Translations under genes and position numbers: made by a program | The notes under the pieces: generated by a model | The model's database searches: none | The model's input: only the letters and a program-made list of their open reading frames with translations | Told to the model about the DNA's origin: nothing | Assembly: GCF_023634805.2 (NCBI RefSeq) | Contig: NZ_CP106882.1 | Coordinates: 372,001-436,000 of the forward strand | Origin: Comamonas endophytica | GTDB lineage: Bacteria > Pseudomonadota > Gammaproteobacteria > Burkholderiales > Burkholderiaceae_C | Length of the DNA: 64,000 nt | Direction: 5' to 3' | Part shown: piece by piece, positions 18,724 through 25,869 of the stretch | Numbering within the stretch: the first letter of the stretch is position 1 | Layout: every line of letters starts with the position of its first letter

Positions 18724-19614
18724 TCACTGCAGCGCAATCTGCTCCAGCATCCAGTCGCGGAAGGCCGTGACCTTGGAAGACTGGCGCTGCAGCTGCGGGC
18801 GCACCAGATAGTAGGAAGCCCCGGTGCGCACCGGCAGATGGAAAGGCGACACCAGCTTGCGGCTCTTGAGATCGTCCACCAGCAGGGCGGTCTGGCCAAT
18901 GGCGATCCCGAGGCCGTCCACCGCCGCCTGCCAGGTCAGCACCGAGCTGCTGAAACGCATGGACTCGGTGCCCTGCAGTTCCTGCTCGTAGCGGCACAGC
19001 CGTCCCCAGGTACTCCAGTCCCTGGGCCGGTAATGCGAGATCAGCAGCCGGGTTCTCAGCAGCGACTGCGGATATTCGGCCTCGGGCGCGTGCCGCTGGA
19101 AGAATTCCGGGCTGCATACCGGCTCGATCACGTCTTCGAACAGGAAATCCACTTCCTTGCCCGGCCAGGCACCGTTGCCCATTTGTATGGCCAGATCGAC
19201 CATGTCGCGGTCGAAGTCCACGTCATTCACCGAGTTGGTGATCACCACCGCGATATCCGGATGGCGCTGGTTGAAGCAGGCCAGCCGGGGTATCAGCCAC
19301 TTCGCGGCAAAGGTGGTGTAGGTCTGGATGCGCAGCTTGCGGTCCGAACCGCTGCGCATGATCTCGGTGGTGGCCCCGGCAATCGCATCCATGGCCGGCG
19401 ACACCTCCTGCGCGTAGCGCAATCCCGCCTGCGTCAGCACGATCCCGTGGCGCTCGCGCCTGAAGAGCTCGATGCCGAGATAGGACTCCAGCACATGCAG
19501 CTGCTTGCTCACCGCCGACTGGCTGATATTCAATTCCTTGGCCGCCTGGGTGAGGTTCCGGGTGCGCGCGACCACATGGAATACTTTGAGCGGATTGAGC
19601 GGCGGCAGTCGCAT
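18724..19614 (-). CDS. LysR-family transcriptional regulator (B, GcvA-like)
   Basis: A 296-residue LysR regulator whose start MRLPPLNPLKVF and helix-turn-helix (NLTQAAKELNISQSAVSKQL) are of the GcvA subgroup. The effector domain contains the subgroup's WLIPRLACF strand. It is convergent with the acyl-CoA operon 13563-18696 and has no divergent partner, so its target cannot be deduced from position. Confidence 0.88.
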   Translation of the reverse strand: MRLPPLNPLKVFHVVARTRNLTQAAKELNISQSAVSKQLHVLESYLGIELFRRERHGIVLTQAGLRYAQEVSPAMDAIAGATTEIMRSGSDRKLRIQTYTTFAAKWLIPRLACFNQRHPDIAVVITNSVNDVDFDRDMVDLAIQMGNGAWPGKEVDFLFEDVIEPVCSPEFFQRHAPEAEYPQSLLRTRLLISHYRPRDWSTWGRLCRYEQELQGTESMRFSSSVLTWQAAVDGLGIAIGQTALLVDDLKSRKLVSPFHLPVRTGASYYLVRPQLQRQSSKVTAFRDWMLEQIALQ

Positions 19615-19713
19615 GGATATCCAGGATTGTATGCAGCACCGTGAATTCGAGGCGCGGCCGCAGCGCCCGCGGCGGCCTGCGGCGGTACATCCGCCTGCGC
19701 TGCAGTGCGCGAC

Positions 19714-20070
19714 TCAGCGGGCCGAGCGGGCCGCCGCCTGTGCCGCCATCTCCGCCAGATAGGGCCCGTCCTGACGCGGCTCGGGCTCGGACGCAGGCTG
19801 GATCAGGAACTGGTCGCGGTCCTTGCCCGCGATCCATGCCGGCGGCTTGCCGCGGCCGGACCAGGTGGCGCCCGACTTGGGCTCCAGATATTTGCCCGGC
19901 ACATGCGCCTTGGGCGCCTTCCAGGGGAATACCTGCTGCGCGGTGAAGCCGAACTCGGCAATCAATTCATGCACCTGCTTGAGCGCCTGCGCCTCTGCCA
20001 CCTTTTTTTCCTGGGCAATGGCTTTTTCAATGGCTGCGCGCTCGGCGAGCAATTCCTTCAAACTTTTCAT
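19714..20070 (-). CDS. H-NS family nucleoid-associated protein
   Basis: A 118-residue H-NS-like DNA-binding protein. The N-terminal coiled-coil is KELLAERAAIEKAIAQEKK (about residues 4-40). The C-terminal DNA-binding domain carries the diagnostic loop TWSGRGKPPAWI preceded by YLEPKSGA. Such proteins bind AT-rich or curved DNA and silence foreign genes. The start at 20070 gives the classic short N-terminus. It could act on the AT-richer accessory genes in this window, but that is inference. Confidence 0.9.
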   Translation of the reverse strand: MKSLKELLAERAAIEKAIAQEKKVAEAQALKQVHELIAEFGFTAQQVFPWKAPKAHVPGKYLEPKSGATWSGRGKPPAWIAGKDRDQFLIQPASEPEPRQDGPYLAEMAAQAAARSAR

Positions 20071-20149
20071 GGGGACTTGGCTGTCTTGCAAGAATGCAAT
20101 GGAGAAAACGTCAATGGGCCAGCAGTGATTGCAAGGCTCTGCAACTGCT

Positions 20150-20509
20150 TCAGTTCTTGGCACCAAACAATGCCAGGTCCAGAATGTGCGATTTTCCGAT
20201 CCACAGCGCGTGGTCACGGTGGTCGCGCAGACCGTCCCCGGTATTGGGATGCACGAAGACGTCGAGCATACCGTGGTGCAGCACCAGCCACTCGAGAACT
20301 GAAAGAAAATCTTGTGACTGAATGCGCAGCTGGAAACTCCACATCGGATGCGGGCCGACCGGCTTCTCATGGAAACGGCCTATTTCCACCTGAGCGGCCA
20401 GATGCTGGCCAATGGCCTCGCGCAGCGCCCAGGCCGGTGCGCGGCTGGCGGCGTCGAAATAGACATGGGCATGCCAGTCGTGAATGGCAGTAGAAATCAG
20501 GGCACTCAT
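20150..20509 (-). CDS. DOPA 4,5-dioxygenase family protein
   Basis: A 119-residue protein of the DOPA-dioxygenase-like family (Pfam DOPA_dioxygen). Visible conserved parts are WHAHVYFDA near the N-terminus, IGRFHEKPVGPHPMWSFQ in the middle and DVFVHPNTGD. The His residues in WHAHVYF, the central PVGPHPMW and VLHHGMLDVFVHPNTGD are candidate iron ligands. Bacterial members are small extradiol-type ring-cleaving enzymes of uncertain substrate. It is downstream of and co-oriented with the 102-residue protein and the patatin gene but need not share their function. Confidence 0.85.
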   Translation of the reverse strand: MSALISTAIHDWHAHVYFDAASRAPAWALREAIGQHLAAQVEIGRFHEKPVGPHPMWSFQLRIQSQDFLSVLEWLVLHHGMLDVFVHPNTGDGLRDHRDHALWIGKSHILDLALFGAKN

Positions 20510-20530
20510 GGTATTGGAATAATTAATCCA

Positions 20531-20839
20531 TCAAAGCATTTGAACCGCTGAAACCCGAATCACCAATTCGCGCTGCACAAAGCGTTTTTCCAACTGGCGC
20601 CTATATTCGGCCCACCAGTGGCGGTCGAGCTGGTCGACCATTACCTCATACACCACGATTTCATCGCGGAAAACGCGTTCCCCATCCTCCATCCAGAGTC
20701 CGGTGGCCGGCGCCTGGGCATAGGCCGTCAGTCCGCCATGTTTCTCGATCAGCTCCGACCGAATGGCAGCGTACTGCTCGCGTGGAAATGCCTGCCCCGC
20801 ATTGTCGTAGAGCGGCAGCAGCAGTTGGACGAGGTTCAT
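20531..20839 (-). CDS. Hypothetical protein translationally coupled to patatin
   Basis: A 102-residue soluble protein starting MNLVQLLLPLYDN, with no signal peptide or recognised domain. It is rich in charged and aromatic residues (RHWWAEYRRQLEKRF). Its ATG overlaps the patatin stop codon (ATGA at 20836-20839), which indicates coupled translation and a likely functional link, perhaps an accessory of the phospholipase. I do not recognise the family. Confidence 0.7.
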   Translation of the reverse strand: MNLVQLLLPLYDNAGQAFPREQYAAIRSELIEKHGGLTAYAQAPATGLWMEDGERVFRDEIVVYEVMVDQLDRHWWAEYRRQLEKRFVQRELVIRVSAVQML

Positions 20840-21900
20840 GTCTGCAGTCCGCCGCATGCCATCTGGGCCGCGCCGCCGACGCCGGGCTGCGCATAGGGCC
20901 GCAGATAATGCGCGTCCACATCGATGGACGACTGCCGCCCCAGCTTGGTGCCATGCTCGGCAAGCCACGCCTCGCAGGCGCGCCGTCCGTCCTGGCGCAG
21001 CATCTCGAAGAGGTTGCGGTCGACGGTGCGCTTGACCGACGGCTCCTTGCCCAGCGGCGCCGCGGGCTGTGCCGGCATGCTCACGGCATGCAGGCGGATA
21101 TCGGCGCCGGGCGCATGGCGGTTGACCGTCTGCAGCGCCGCCAGCTCCGCCACCAGGCCGTTGATGGAAGTGATCTCGTTGATGCGGTTGAGGATGTTCT
21201 TGGCCGACATCGGCGTCTCGGCGCGATGCGGGGGAATCAGCTCGACCAGCAGGATGTCGGTATCGTGCCTGCCCTCGTACAGCGGCCAGAGATAGGGATT
21301 GGCGACGTAGCTGCCGTCCCAATAATCCTCGCCCTCGATGCGTACCGCCTGGTAGACCAGCGGCGCGCAGGCGGAGGCGAGAATCGCGTCCAGGCTCAGC
21401 TCGGCCGGCCCGAACACGCGCCCCTTGCCGGTCTGCACGTGCACCGCGTTGACATGCACGCGCGGCGCGGCGCCGTCCTGTCGCAGCAGTTCCACGTCGA
21501 CCACGCCATCGAGGATGGCGCGCAGCGGCGCCATGCCCAGGGGATTGGCCTGGTAAGGCGATATGAGGGGATGCAGGTCGTCCCACAGCCCCAGGCTGCC
21601 GGGCTTGCGCAGCGGCAGCATCAGGAAGGTCATGATCGAGCCGGCCAGCGCCACCTGGTTCCACAGCGAGGCCAGATGCTCCTGGGCCGCCTTCCTGCCG
21701 CCGCGCGCCAGTCCGGTGGCGAGCACGGCGCCGTTCAGGGCGCCGGCGCTGGTGCCGCTGATGCGCCCGATGTCGATGTGTTCCTCCTCCAGCAGGCGGT
21801 CCAGCACGCCCCAGGTGAAGGCGCCCAGTGCGCCGCCGCCCTGCAGCGCCAGATCGAGTTGCAAGCGTGGACGAGAAATGCGTGGCTGGCGTTTTTCCAT
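20836..21900 (-). CDS. Patatin-like phospholipase family protein
   Basis: A 354-residue serine lipase/acyl hydrolase. The oxyanion-hole motif QGGGALGAF lies near residue 20 and the nucleophile motif GTSAGALNG near residue 50. A catalytic Asp is expected in the WDGSYVANP segment (DG motif), completing a Ser-Asp dyad. The start at 21900 is preferred to an in-frame ATG at 21942, because an AGGAGG ribosome binding site lies just upstream of it. No signal peptide is seen. Cytoplasmic patatins of this type are linked to membrane-lipid turnover or polyhydroxyalkanoate metabolism; the substrate here is unknown. Confidence 0.88.
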   Translation of the reverse strand: MEKRQPRISRPRLQLDLALQGGGALGAFTWGVLDRLLEEEHIDIGRISGTSAGALNGAVLATGLARGGRKAAQEHLASLWNQVALAGSIMTFLMLPLRKPGSLGLWDDLHPLISPYQANPLGMAPLRAILDGVVDVELLRQDGAAPRVHVNAVHVQTGKGRVFGPAELSLDAILASACAPLVYQAVRIEGEDYWDGSYVANPYLWPLYEGRHDTDILLVELIPPHRAETPMSAKNILNRINEITSINGLVAELAALQTVNRHAPGADIRLHAVSMPAQPAAPLGKEPSVKRTVDRNLFEMLRQDGRRACEAWLAEHGTKLGRQSSIDVDAHYLRPYAQPGVGGAAQMACGGLQT

Positions 21901-22050
21901 GGAGCCTCCTGCCCGAGCAGCGTGTAGGTGACGTTTCTCCACCGGCCCGGCCAGGCGCTAGGCTCGATGTCCTTGGGACTTTTAATGCACTGTGCCGCTG
22001 CTCGCTGTAGGACATGAGGATGCAAGCCAGCCACGTGGTGTCCGGCACCA

Positions 22051-22067
22051 TTTTTAGCAGCTAAAAA
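22051..22067. promoter_or_regulatory. Palindrome TTTTTAGC-a-GCTAAAAA (site 2)
   Basis: A perfect 17-base palindrome in the divergent region between the patatin gene and the acyl-CoA dehydrogenase, about 105 bases upstream of the latter's start. It shares the core TTTTAGC-n-GCTAAAA with 12020-12034, which suggests a common regulator. Confidence 0.5.
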
Positions 22068-22170
22068 GCAATCTCGCAGCCAGGCGCGAAGGATGTCACA
22101 TCGGGCACACCCCTGCGTATTGCAGGACCATATCATCCTACAAAATCGTCTCGATACCCAGTGAGGTCCC

Positions 22171-23358
22171 ATGAACTTCCAACTTCCTCCCGAGATCGCC
22201 GAGCTGCAGCAACGCACGCGGCGCTTCATTGCCGAGCAGGTCATTCCGCTGGAAACCAGCGAGACCCATTCGGGGCATGGCCCCAGCCCTGAATTGCGCG
22301 CCGAGCTGGTGGCGCGCGCGCGGGCCGCGGGTCTGCTGACGCCGCACGCGTCGAAGGAAATGGGCGGCCTGGGCCTGAGCCATGTGGCCAAGGCCGCCGT
22401 GTTCGAGGAAGCCGGCTATTCCTGGCTCGGCCCCACGGCGCTGAACATCCACGCGCCCGACGAAGGCAACATCCATCTGATGGAGGAAGTGGCAACGCCC
22501 GCGCAAAAGGAGCGCTGGCTGCGCCCGCAGGTCGAGGGCCGCACGCGCTCGTGCTTCGCCATGACCGAGCCCTCCCCCGGCGCGGGCGCCGATCCGTCGA
22601 TGCTGGCCACCACCGCGGTGCGCGACGGCGACGAGTACCTCATCAGCGGCACCAAGTGGTTCATCACCGGCGCCGAGGGCGCGGACTACGTGATCATCAT
22701 GGCGCGCATGGAGGACGGCTCGGCCACCATGTTCCTGAGCGACATGGACCGTCCGGAGATCGTGCTCGAGCGCAGCATGGATGCGATGGACGCCTGTTTT
22801 GCCGGCGGCCATGGCGTGCTGCGCTTCAACAACCTGCGCGTGCCCGCCAGCGATGTGCTGGGCGAGGTCGGCAAGGGCTTTCGCTATGCCCAGGTGCGGC
22901 TCGCGCCGGCGCGCCTCACGCACTGCATGCGCTGGCTGGGCCAGGCGCGGCGCGCCCACGACATCGCGCTGGACTATGTGCGCAAACGCCAGGCCTTCGG
23001 CAAGCCGCTGGCCGAGCACGAGGGCGTGGGCTTCATGCTGGCCGACAACGACATGGACCTGCAGACCGCGCGCCTGCACATCTGGCACACGGCCTGGCTG
23101 CTGGACCAGGGCGAGAAAGGCAACTTCGAATCGAGCCGCGCCAAGGTGGTCTGCTCCGAGGCCGAGTGGCGCGTCGTGGACCGCTGCGTGCAGATGCTCG
23201 GCGGCCAGGGCGTGACGATGGAGACCCCGGTCATGCGCATCTTCATGGACATGCGCGCCTTCCGCATCTATGACGGCCCGAGCGAGGTGCACCGCTGGAG
23301 CATGGCGCGCAAGCTGGTGCACATGGCCGAGAAGGCCGCCGCGGGAGCCCACGCATGA
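22171..23358 (+). CDS. Acyl-CoA dehydrogenase (ACAD10/11-like)
   Basis: A 395-residue acyl-CoA dehydrogenase. Motifs include CFAMTEPSPGAGADPS (flavin/substrate contact), ISGTKWFITGAEGADY, the helix RKRQAFGKPLAEHEGVGF, and VQMLGGQGVTMETPVMRIFMDMRAFRIYDGPSEVHRW at the C-terminus. The last segment is typical of the ACAD10/11-like branch. Its stop overlaps the SDR gene by four bases (ATGA). The operon also carries an aminoglycoside-phosphotransferase-fold kinase, so this is probably the dehydrogenase half of a two-protein version of ACAD10/11 (inference). Confidence 0.88.
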   Translation: MNFQLPPEIAELQQRTRRFIAEQVIPLETSETHSGHGPSPELRAELVARARAAGLLTPHASKEMGGLGLSHVAKAAVFEEAGYSWLGPTALNIHAPDEGNIHLMEEVATPAQKERWLRPQVEGRTRSCFAMTEPSPGAGADPSMLATTAVRDGDEYLISGTKWFITGAEGADYVIIMARMEDGSATMFLSDMDRPEIVLERSMDAMDACFAGGHGVLRFNNLRVPASDVLGEVGKGFRYAQVRLAPARLTHCMRWLGQARRAHDIALDYVRKRQAFGKPLAEHEGVGFMLADNDMDLQTARLHIWHTAWLLDQGEKGNFESSRAKVVCSEAEWRVVDRCVQMLGGQGVTMETPVMRIFMDMRAFRIYDGPSEVHRWSMARKLVHMAEKAAAGAHA

Positions 23359-24125
23359 GCGCCGCCGAGCTTTTCAGCCTGCAGGGCAAGCGGGTGCTGG
23401 TGACCGGCGCGTCGAGCGGCCTGGGCATGCATTTCGCGAAGCTGCTGGCCGGCGCGGGCGCGCAGGTGGCGGTGGCCGCGCGGCGCACCGACAAGCTGCA
23501 GTCGCTGGTCGAGGAGATCACCCGGGCCGGCGGCGCGGCGCGCGCCTATGCGCTGGACGTGGGCCGGGCGCAAAGCGTCAGGGACTGTTTCGATGCGATC
23601 GGCGAATGGGGCGTGCCGGATGTGGTCGTCAACAACGCCGGCGTCACGGTGACGCGCGCGCTGCTCGAGCAGACCGAGGAGGACTTCGACCAGGTGCTGG
23701 ACACCAACCTCAAGGGCAACTGGCTCGTGGCGACCGAGGGCGCGCGGCGCATGGTGGCGGCCGGCAAGGGCGGCGCCATCGTCAACGTGGCCTCGATCCT
23801 GGGCGCGCGCGTGGGCGGCGGTGTCGCGCCCTATGCGATCTCCAAGGCCGGCGTGATCCAGGCGACCAAGGCGATGGCGCTCGAGCTGGCGCGCCACGGC
23901 ATCCGCGTGAATGCGCTGCTGCCGGGCTATGTGGCGACCGAGCTCAACCGCGAATTCCTGGAAAGCCCGGCGGGCGAGAAGCTGCGCCTGCGCATTCCCA
24001 GCCGTCGTTTCGGCCAGCTGACGGACCTCGACGGTCCGCTGCTGCTTCTCGCCTCCGACGCCGGCGCCGCGATGACGGGCGCCTGCGTGGCGGTCGATGG
24101 CGGCCATCTGGTGAGCGGACTATGA
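23355..24125 (+). CDS. SDR family oxidoreductase
   Basis: A 256-residue short-chain dehydrogenase/reductase. The NAD(P)-binding motif TGASSGLGMHFA is at about residues 17-28, NNAGV follows near residue 95, and the catalytic Ser-Tyr-Lys set is seen as NVASILGARVGGGVAPYAISKAG. The C-terminus carries the usual GACVAVDGGH. It is translationally coupled on both sides: ATGA overlap with the dehydrogenase upstream and with the kinase downstream. A hydroxyacyl-CoA or hydroxy-acid oxidation is plausible from context. Confidence 0.9.
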   Translation: MSAAELFSLQGKRVLVTGASSGLGMHFAKLLAGAGAQVAVAARRTDKLQSLVEEITRAGGAARAYALDVGRAQSVRDCFDAIGEWGVPDVVVNNAGVTVTRALLEQTEEDFDQVLDTNLKGNWLVATEGARRMVAAGKGGAIVNVASILGARVGGGVAPYAISKAGVIQATKAMALELARHGIRVNALLPGYVATELNREFLESPAGEKLRLRIPSRRFGQLTDLDGPLLLLASDAGAAMTGACVAVDGGHLVSGL

Positions 24126-25156
24126 GCGATAACAACCATGGGTTGGCGCTGGAGGCGCTGACGGACTATCTGCGCGCGCAGGGGCTGGCGGGCGGCACGC
24201 CGCTGCAGGTCAGCGTGCTGGCCGGCGGCCAGTCGAATCCCACCTTCCGCATCCAGGCCGGCGCCGGCCGCGACTATGTGCTGCGCAAGAAGCCCGCGGG
24301 CGCGCTGCTGGCCTCGGCCCACGCCATCGACCGCGAATACCGCGTGATGCGGGCGCTCGAAGGCACCGAGGTACCGGTGCCGCGCATGCTCGGCTATTGC
24401 GAGGACGCGAGCCTGCTGGGCACGCCCTTCTATGTCATGGAATTCCTGCCCGGCAGGACCTTGATGGACCAGGCCCTGCCCGGCATGTCGAATGCCGAGC
24501 GCGAAGCGATCTACCGCGAGATGAACCGCGTGATCGCGGCACTGCATGCGCTGGACCATCAGGCGCTGGGGCTCGGGGACTATGGCAAGCCCGGCAACTA
24601 CGTCGGCCGCCAGATCGCGCGCTGGACGCGCCAGTGCCGCGAATCGGCCGTGCCGGTCAATGACGCGATGCAGCGGCTGATGGACTGGCTGCCCGCGCAT
24701 CTGCCGCCGGGTGATGCCACCACGCTGGTGCATGGCGACTACCGGCTCGACAACCTGATCTTCGATGCGAAGGAGCCGCGGGTCATTGGCGTGCTGGACT
24801 GGGAGCTGTCCACGCTGGGCGATCCGCTGGCGGACCTGGCCTACCAGTGCATGGGCTGGCGCATTCCGCACAGCCTGTGGCGCGGCATCGGCGGCGTGGA
24901 TCTGGCGGCGCTGGGCATCCCGCAGGAGCGCGAGTACGTGCGCTGGTATGCCGAGGCCACGGGGCGCGACGCCAGCGCGCATTGGGATTTCTACATCGCC
25001 TACAACCTGTTCCGCATGGCGGCCATCCTCTACGGCATCGCCCAGCGCGCGGCCGACGGCAGCGCCGCGGCGGCCGATGCCGTGGAGACCGGGCGCAAGG
25101 CCGGACCGCTGGCGGAACTGGGCTGGCAGGCGGCACAGCGCCACCAGGCCCGGTAA
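24122..25156 (+). CDS. APH-fold phosphotransferase (ACAD10/11 kinase-domain type)
   Basis: A 344-residue protein-kinase-like phosphotransferase. It has an N-terminal lobe with LAGGQSNPTFRI and the ATP-binding Lys in YVLRKKP, the Brenner motif HGDYRLDNLIF (catalytic Asp) and the metal-binding DWELSTLGDPLADLAYQ. This is the family that forms the kinase domain of eukaryotic ACAD10/ACAD11, which phosphorylate hydroxyacyl-CoAs before elimination. It lies in the same coupled operon as an acyl-CoA dehydrogenase. All catalytic motifs look intact. Antibiotic resistance is unlikely in this context. Confidence 0.88.
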   Translation: MSDNNHGLALEALTDYLRAQGLAGGTPLQVSVLAGGQSNPTFRIQAGAGRDYVLRKKPAGALLASAHAIDREYRVMRALEGTEVPVPRMLGYCEDASLLGTPFYVMEFLPGRTLMDQALPGMSNAEREAIYREMNRVIAALHALDHQALGLGDYGKPGNYVGRQIARWTRQCRESAVPVNDAMQRLMDWLPAHLPPGDATTLVHGDYRLDNLIFDAKEPRVIGVLDWELSTLGDPLADLAYQCMGWRIPHSLWRGIGGVDLAALGIPQEREYVRWYAEATGRDASAHWDFYIAYNLFRMAAILYGIAQRAADGSAAAADAVETGRKAGPLAELGWQAAQRHQAR

Positions 25157-25165
25157 AATCCCGCG

Positions 25166-25849
25166 ATGTCCACTACCCTTGCCGATGCCAGCGCCGCCTT
25201 GCGCCAGGAGCCTGCCAGCGCCTCGGACAGTGTCTTCTTCGGCGTCGTCAACGCGCTCGAGGCCCAGGAGCTGGTGCCCGGCCAGCGGCTGGTGGAGATG
25301 GAGCTGGCCAGCCACTACGGCGTGGGCCGCAATTCGGTGCGCGAGGCGCTGCAGCGGCTGGAAGCCGAAGGCATCGTCGATCTGTTTCGCAACCGCGGCG
25401 CGGCCGTGCGGCTGCTGACCCTGCAGCAGACGCTGGACGTGCTGGACGTCGCCGAGCGCATGACCGGGCTGCTGGCGCGCACCGCGGCGCGCGGGCTGGC
25501 CGATGCAGCGCAGGGCGCGCCCCTCGCTGCCGCCCTGGAGCAGCTTGCGCAAGCGGATGCCGCCGAGGATGCCGATGGCTTCGCGCGCGGGCGGCGCCAT
25601 TTCTACCGCGCGCTGCTGGCGCTGTCGGGCAGCGCCGAGCTGCAGCGGCTGTTTCCGGCGATCCAGATGCCCATCGTCTATGCGCAATACCGGCTGCCGG
25701 GCCTGCAGAAGCTGCGGCTGCGCGACTACCAGGCCATTGCCCGGGCGGTGCTGGCGGGCGCGCAGGACCAGGCCGATGCCGCCGGCATGGCGCATGTGGG
25801 CCATGTGCGCGCGCTGGTGCTGCGCAAGGCGGGGCAAACCAAGGCCTGA
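25166..25849 (+). CDS. GntR-family regulator (FadR/FCD type)
   Basis: A 227-residue GntR regulator. The N-terminal winged helix has QRLVEMELASHYGVGRNSVREALQRLEAEGIV. The C-terminal alpha-helical effector domain includes the metal-binding type RRHFYRALL segment and closes with HVGHVRALVL. It follows the kinase gene by nine bases, so it is the last gene of the dehydrogenase-SDR-kinase operon and probably controls it by autoregulation. The effector may be an acyl-CoA or hydroxy acid. Confidence 0.9.
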   Translation: MSTTLADASAALRQEPASASDSVFFGVVNALEAQELVPGQRLVEMELASHYGVGRNSVREALQRLEAEGIVDLFRNRGAAVRLLTLQQTLDVLDVAERMTGLLARTAARGLADAAQGAPLAAALEQLAQADAAEDADGFARGRRHFYRALLALSGSAELQRLFPAIQMPIVYAQYRLPGLQKLRLRDYQAIARAVLAGAQDQADAAGMAHVGHVRALVLRKAGQTKA

Positions 25850-25856
25850 GCCTTGG
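25839..25856. terminator. Convergent-junction hairpin with a stop codon in its loop
   Basis: Perfect inverted repeat CCAAGGC / GCCTTGG with a CTGA loop that contains the GntR gene stop. The opposing operon ends at 25870. No T-tract is present on either side. Confidence 0.45.
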
Positions 25857-25869
25857 GGCCCGCCTGGGC

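Noticed and set aside
24122..25156. Aminoglycoside resistance gene
   Set aside because: The fold is shared, but the operon context with an acyl-CoA dehydrogenase and SDR and the ACAD10/11-type motifs point to acyl metabolism.
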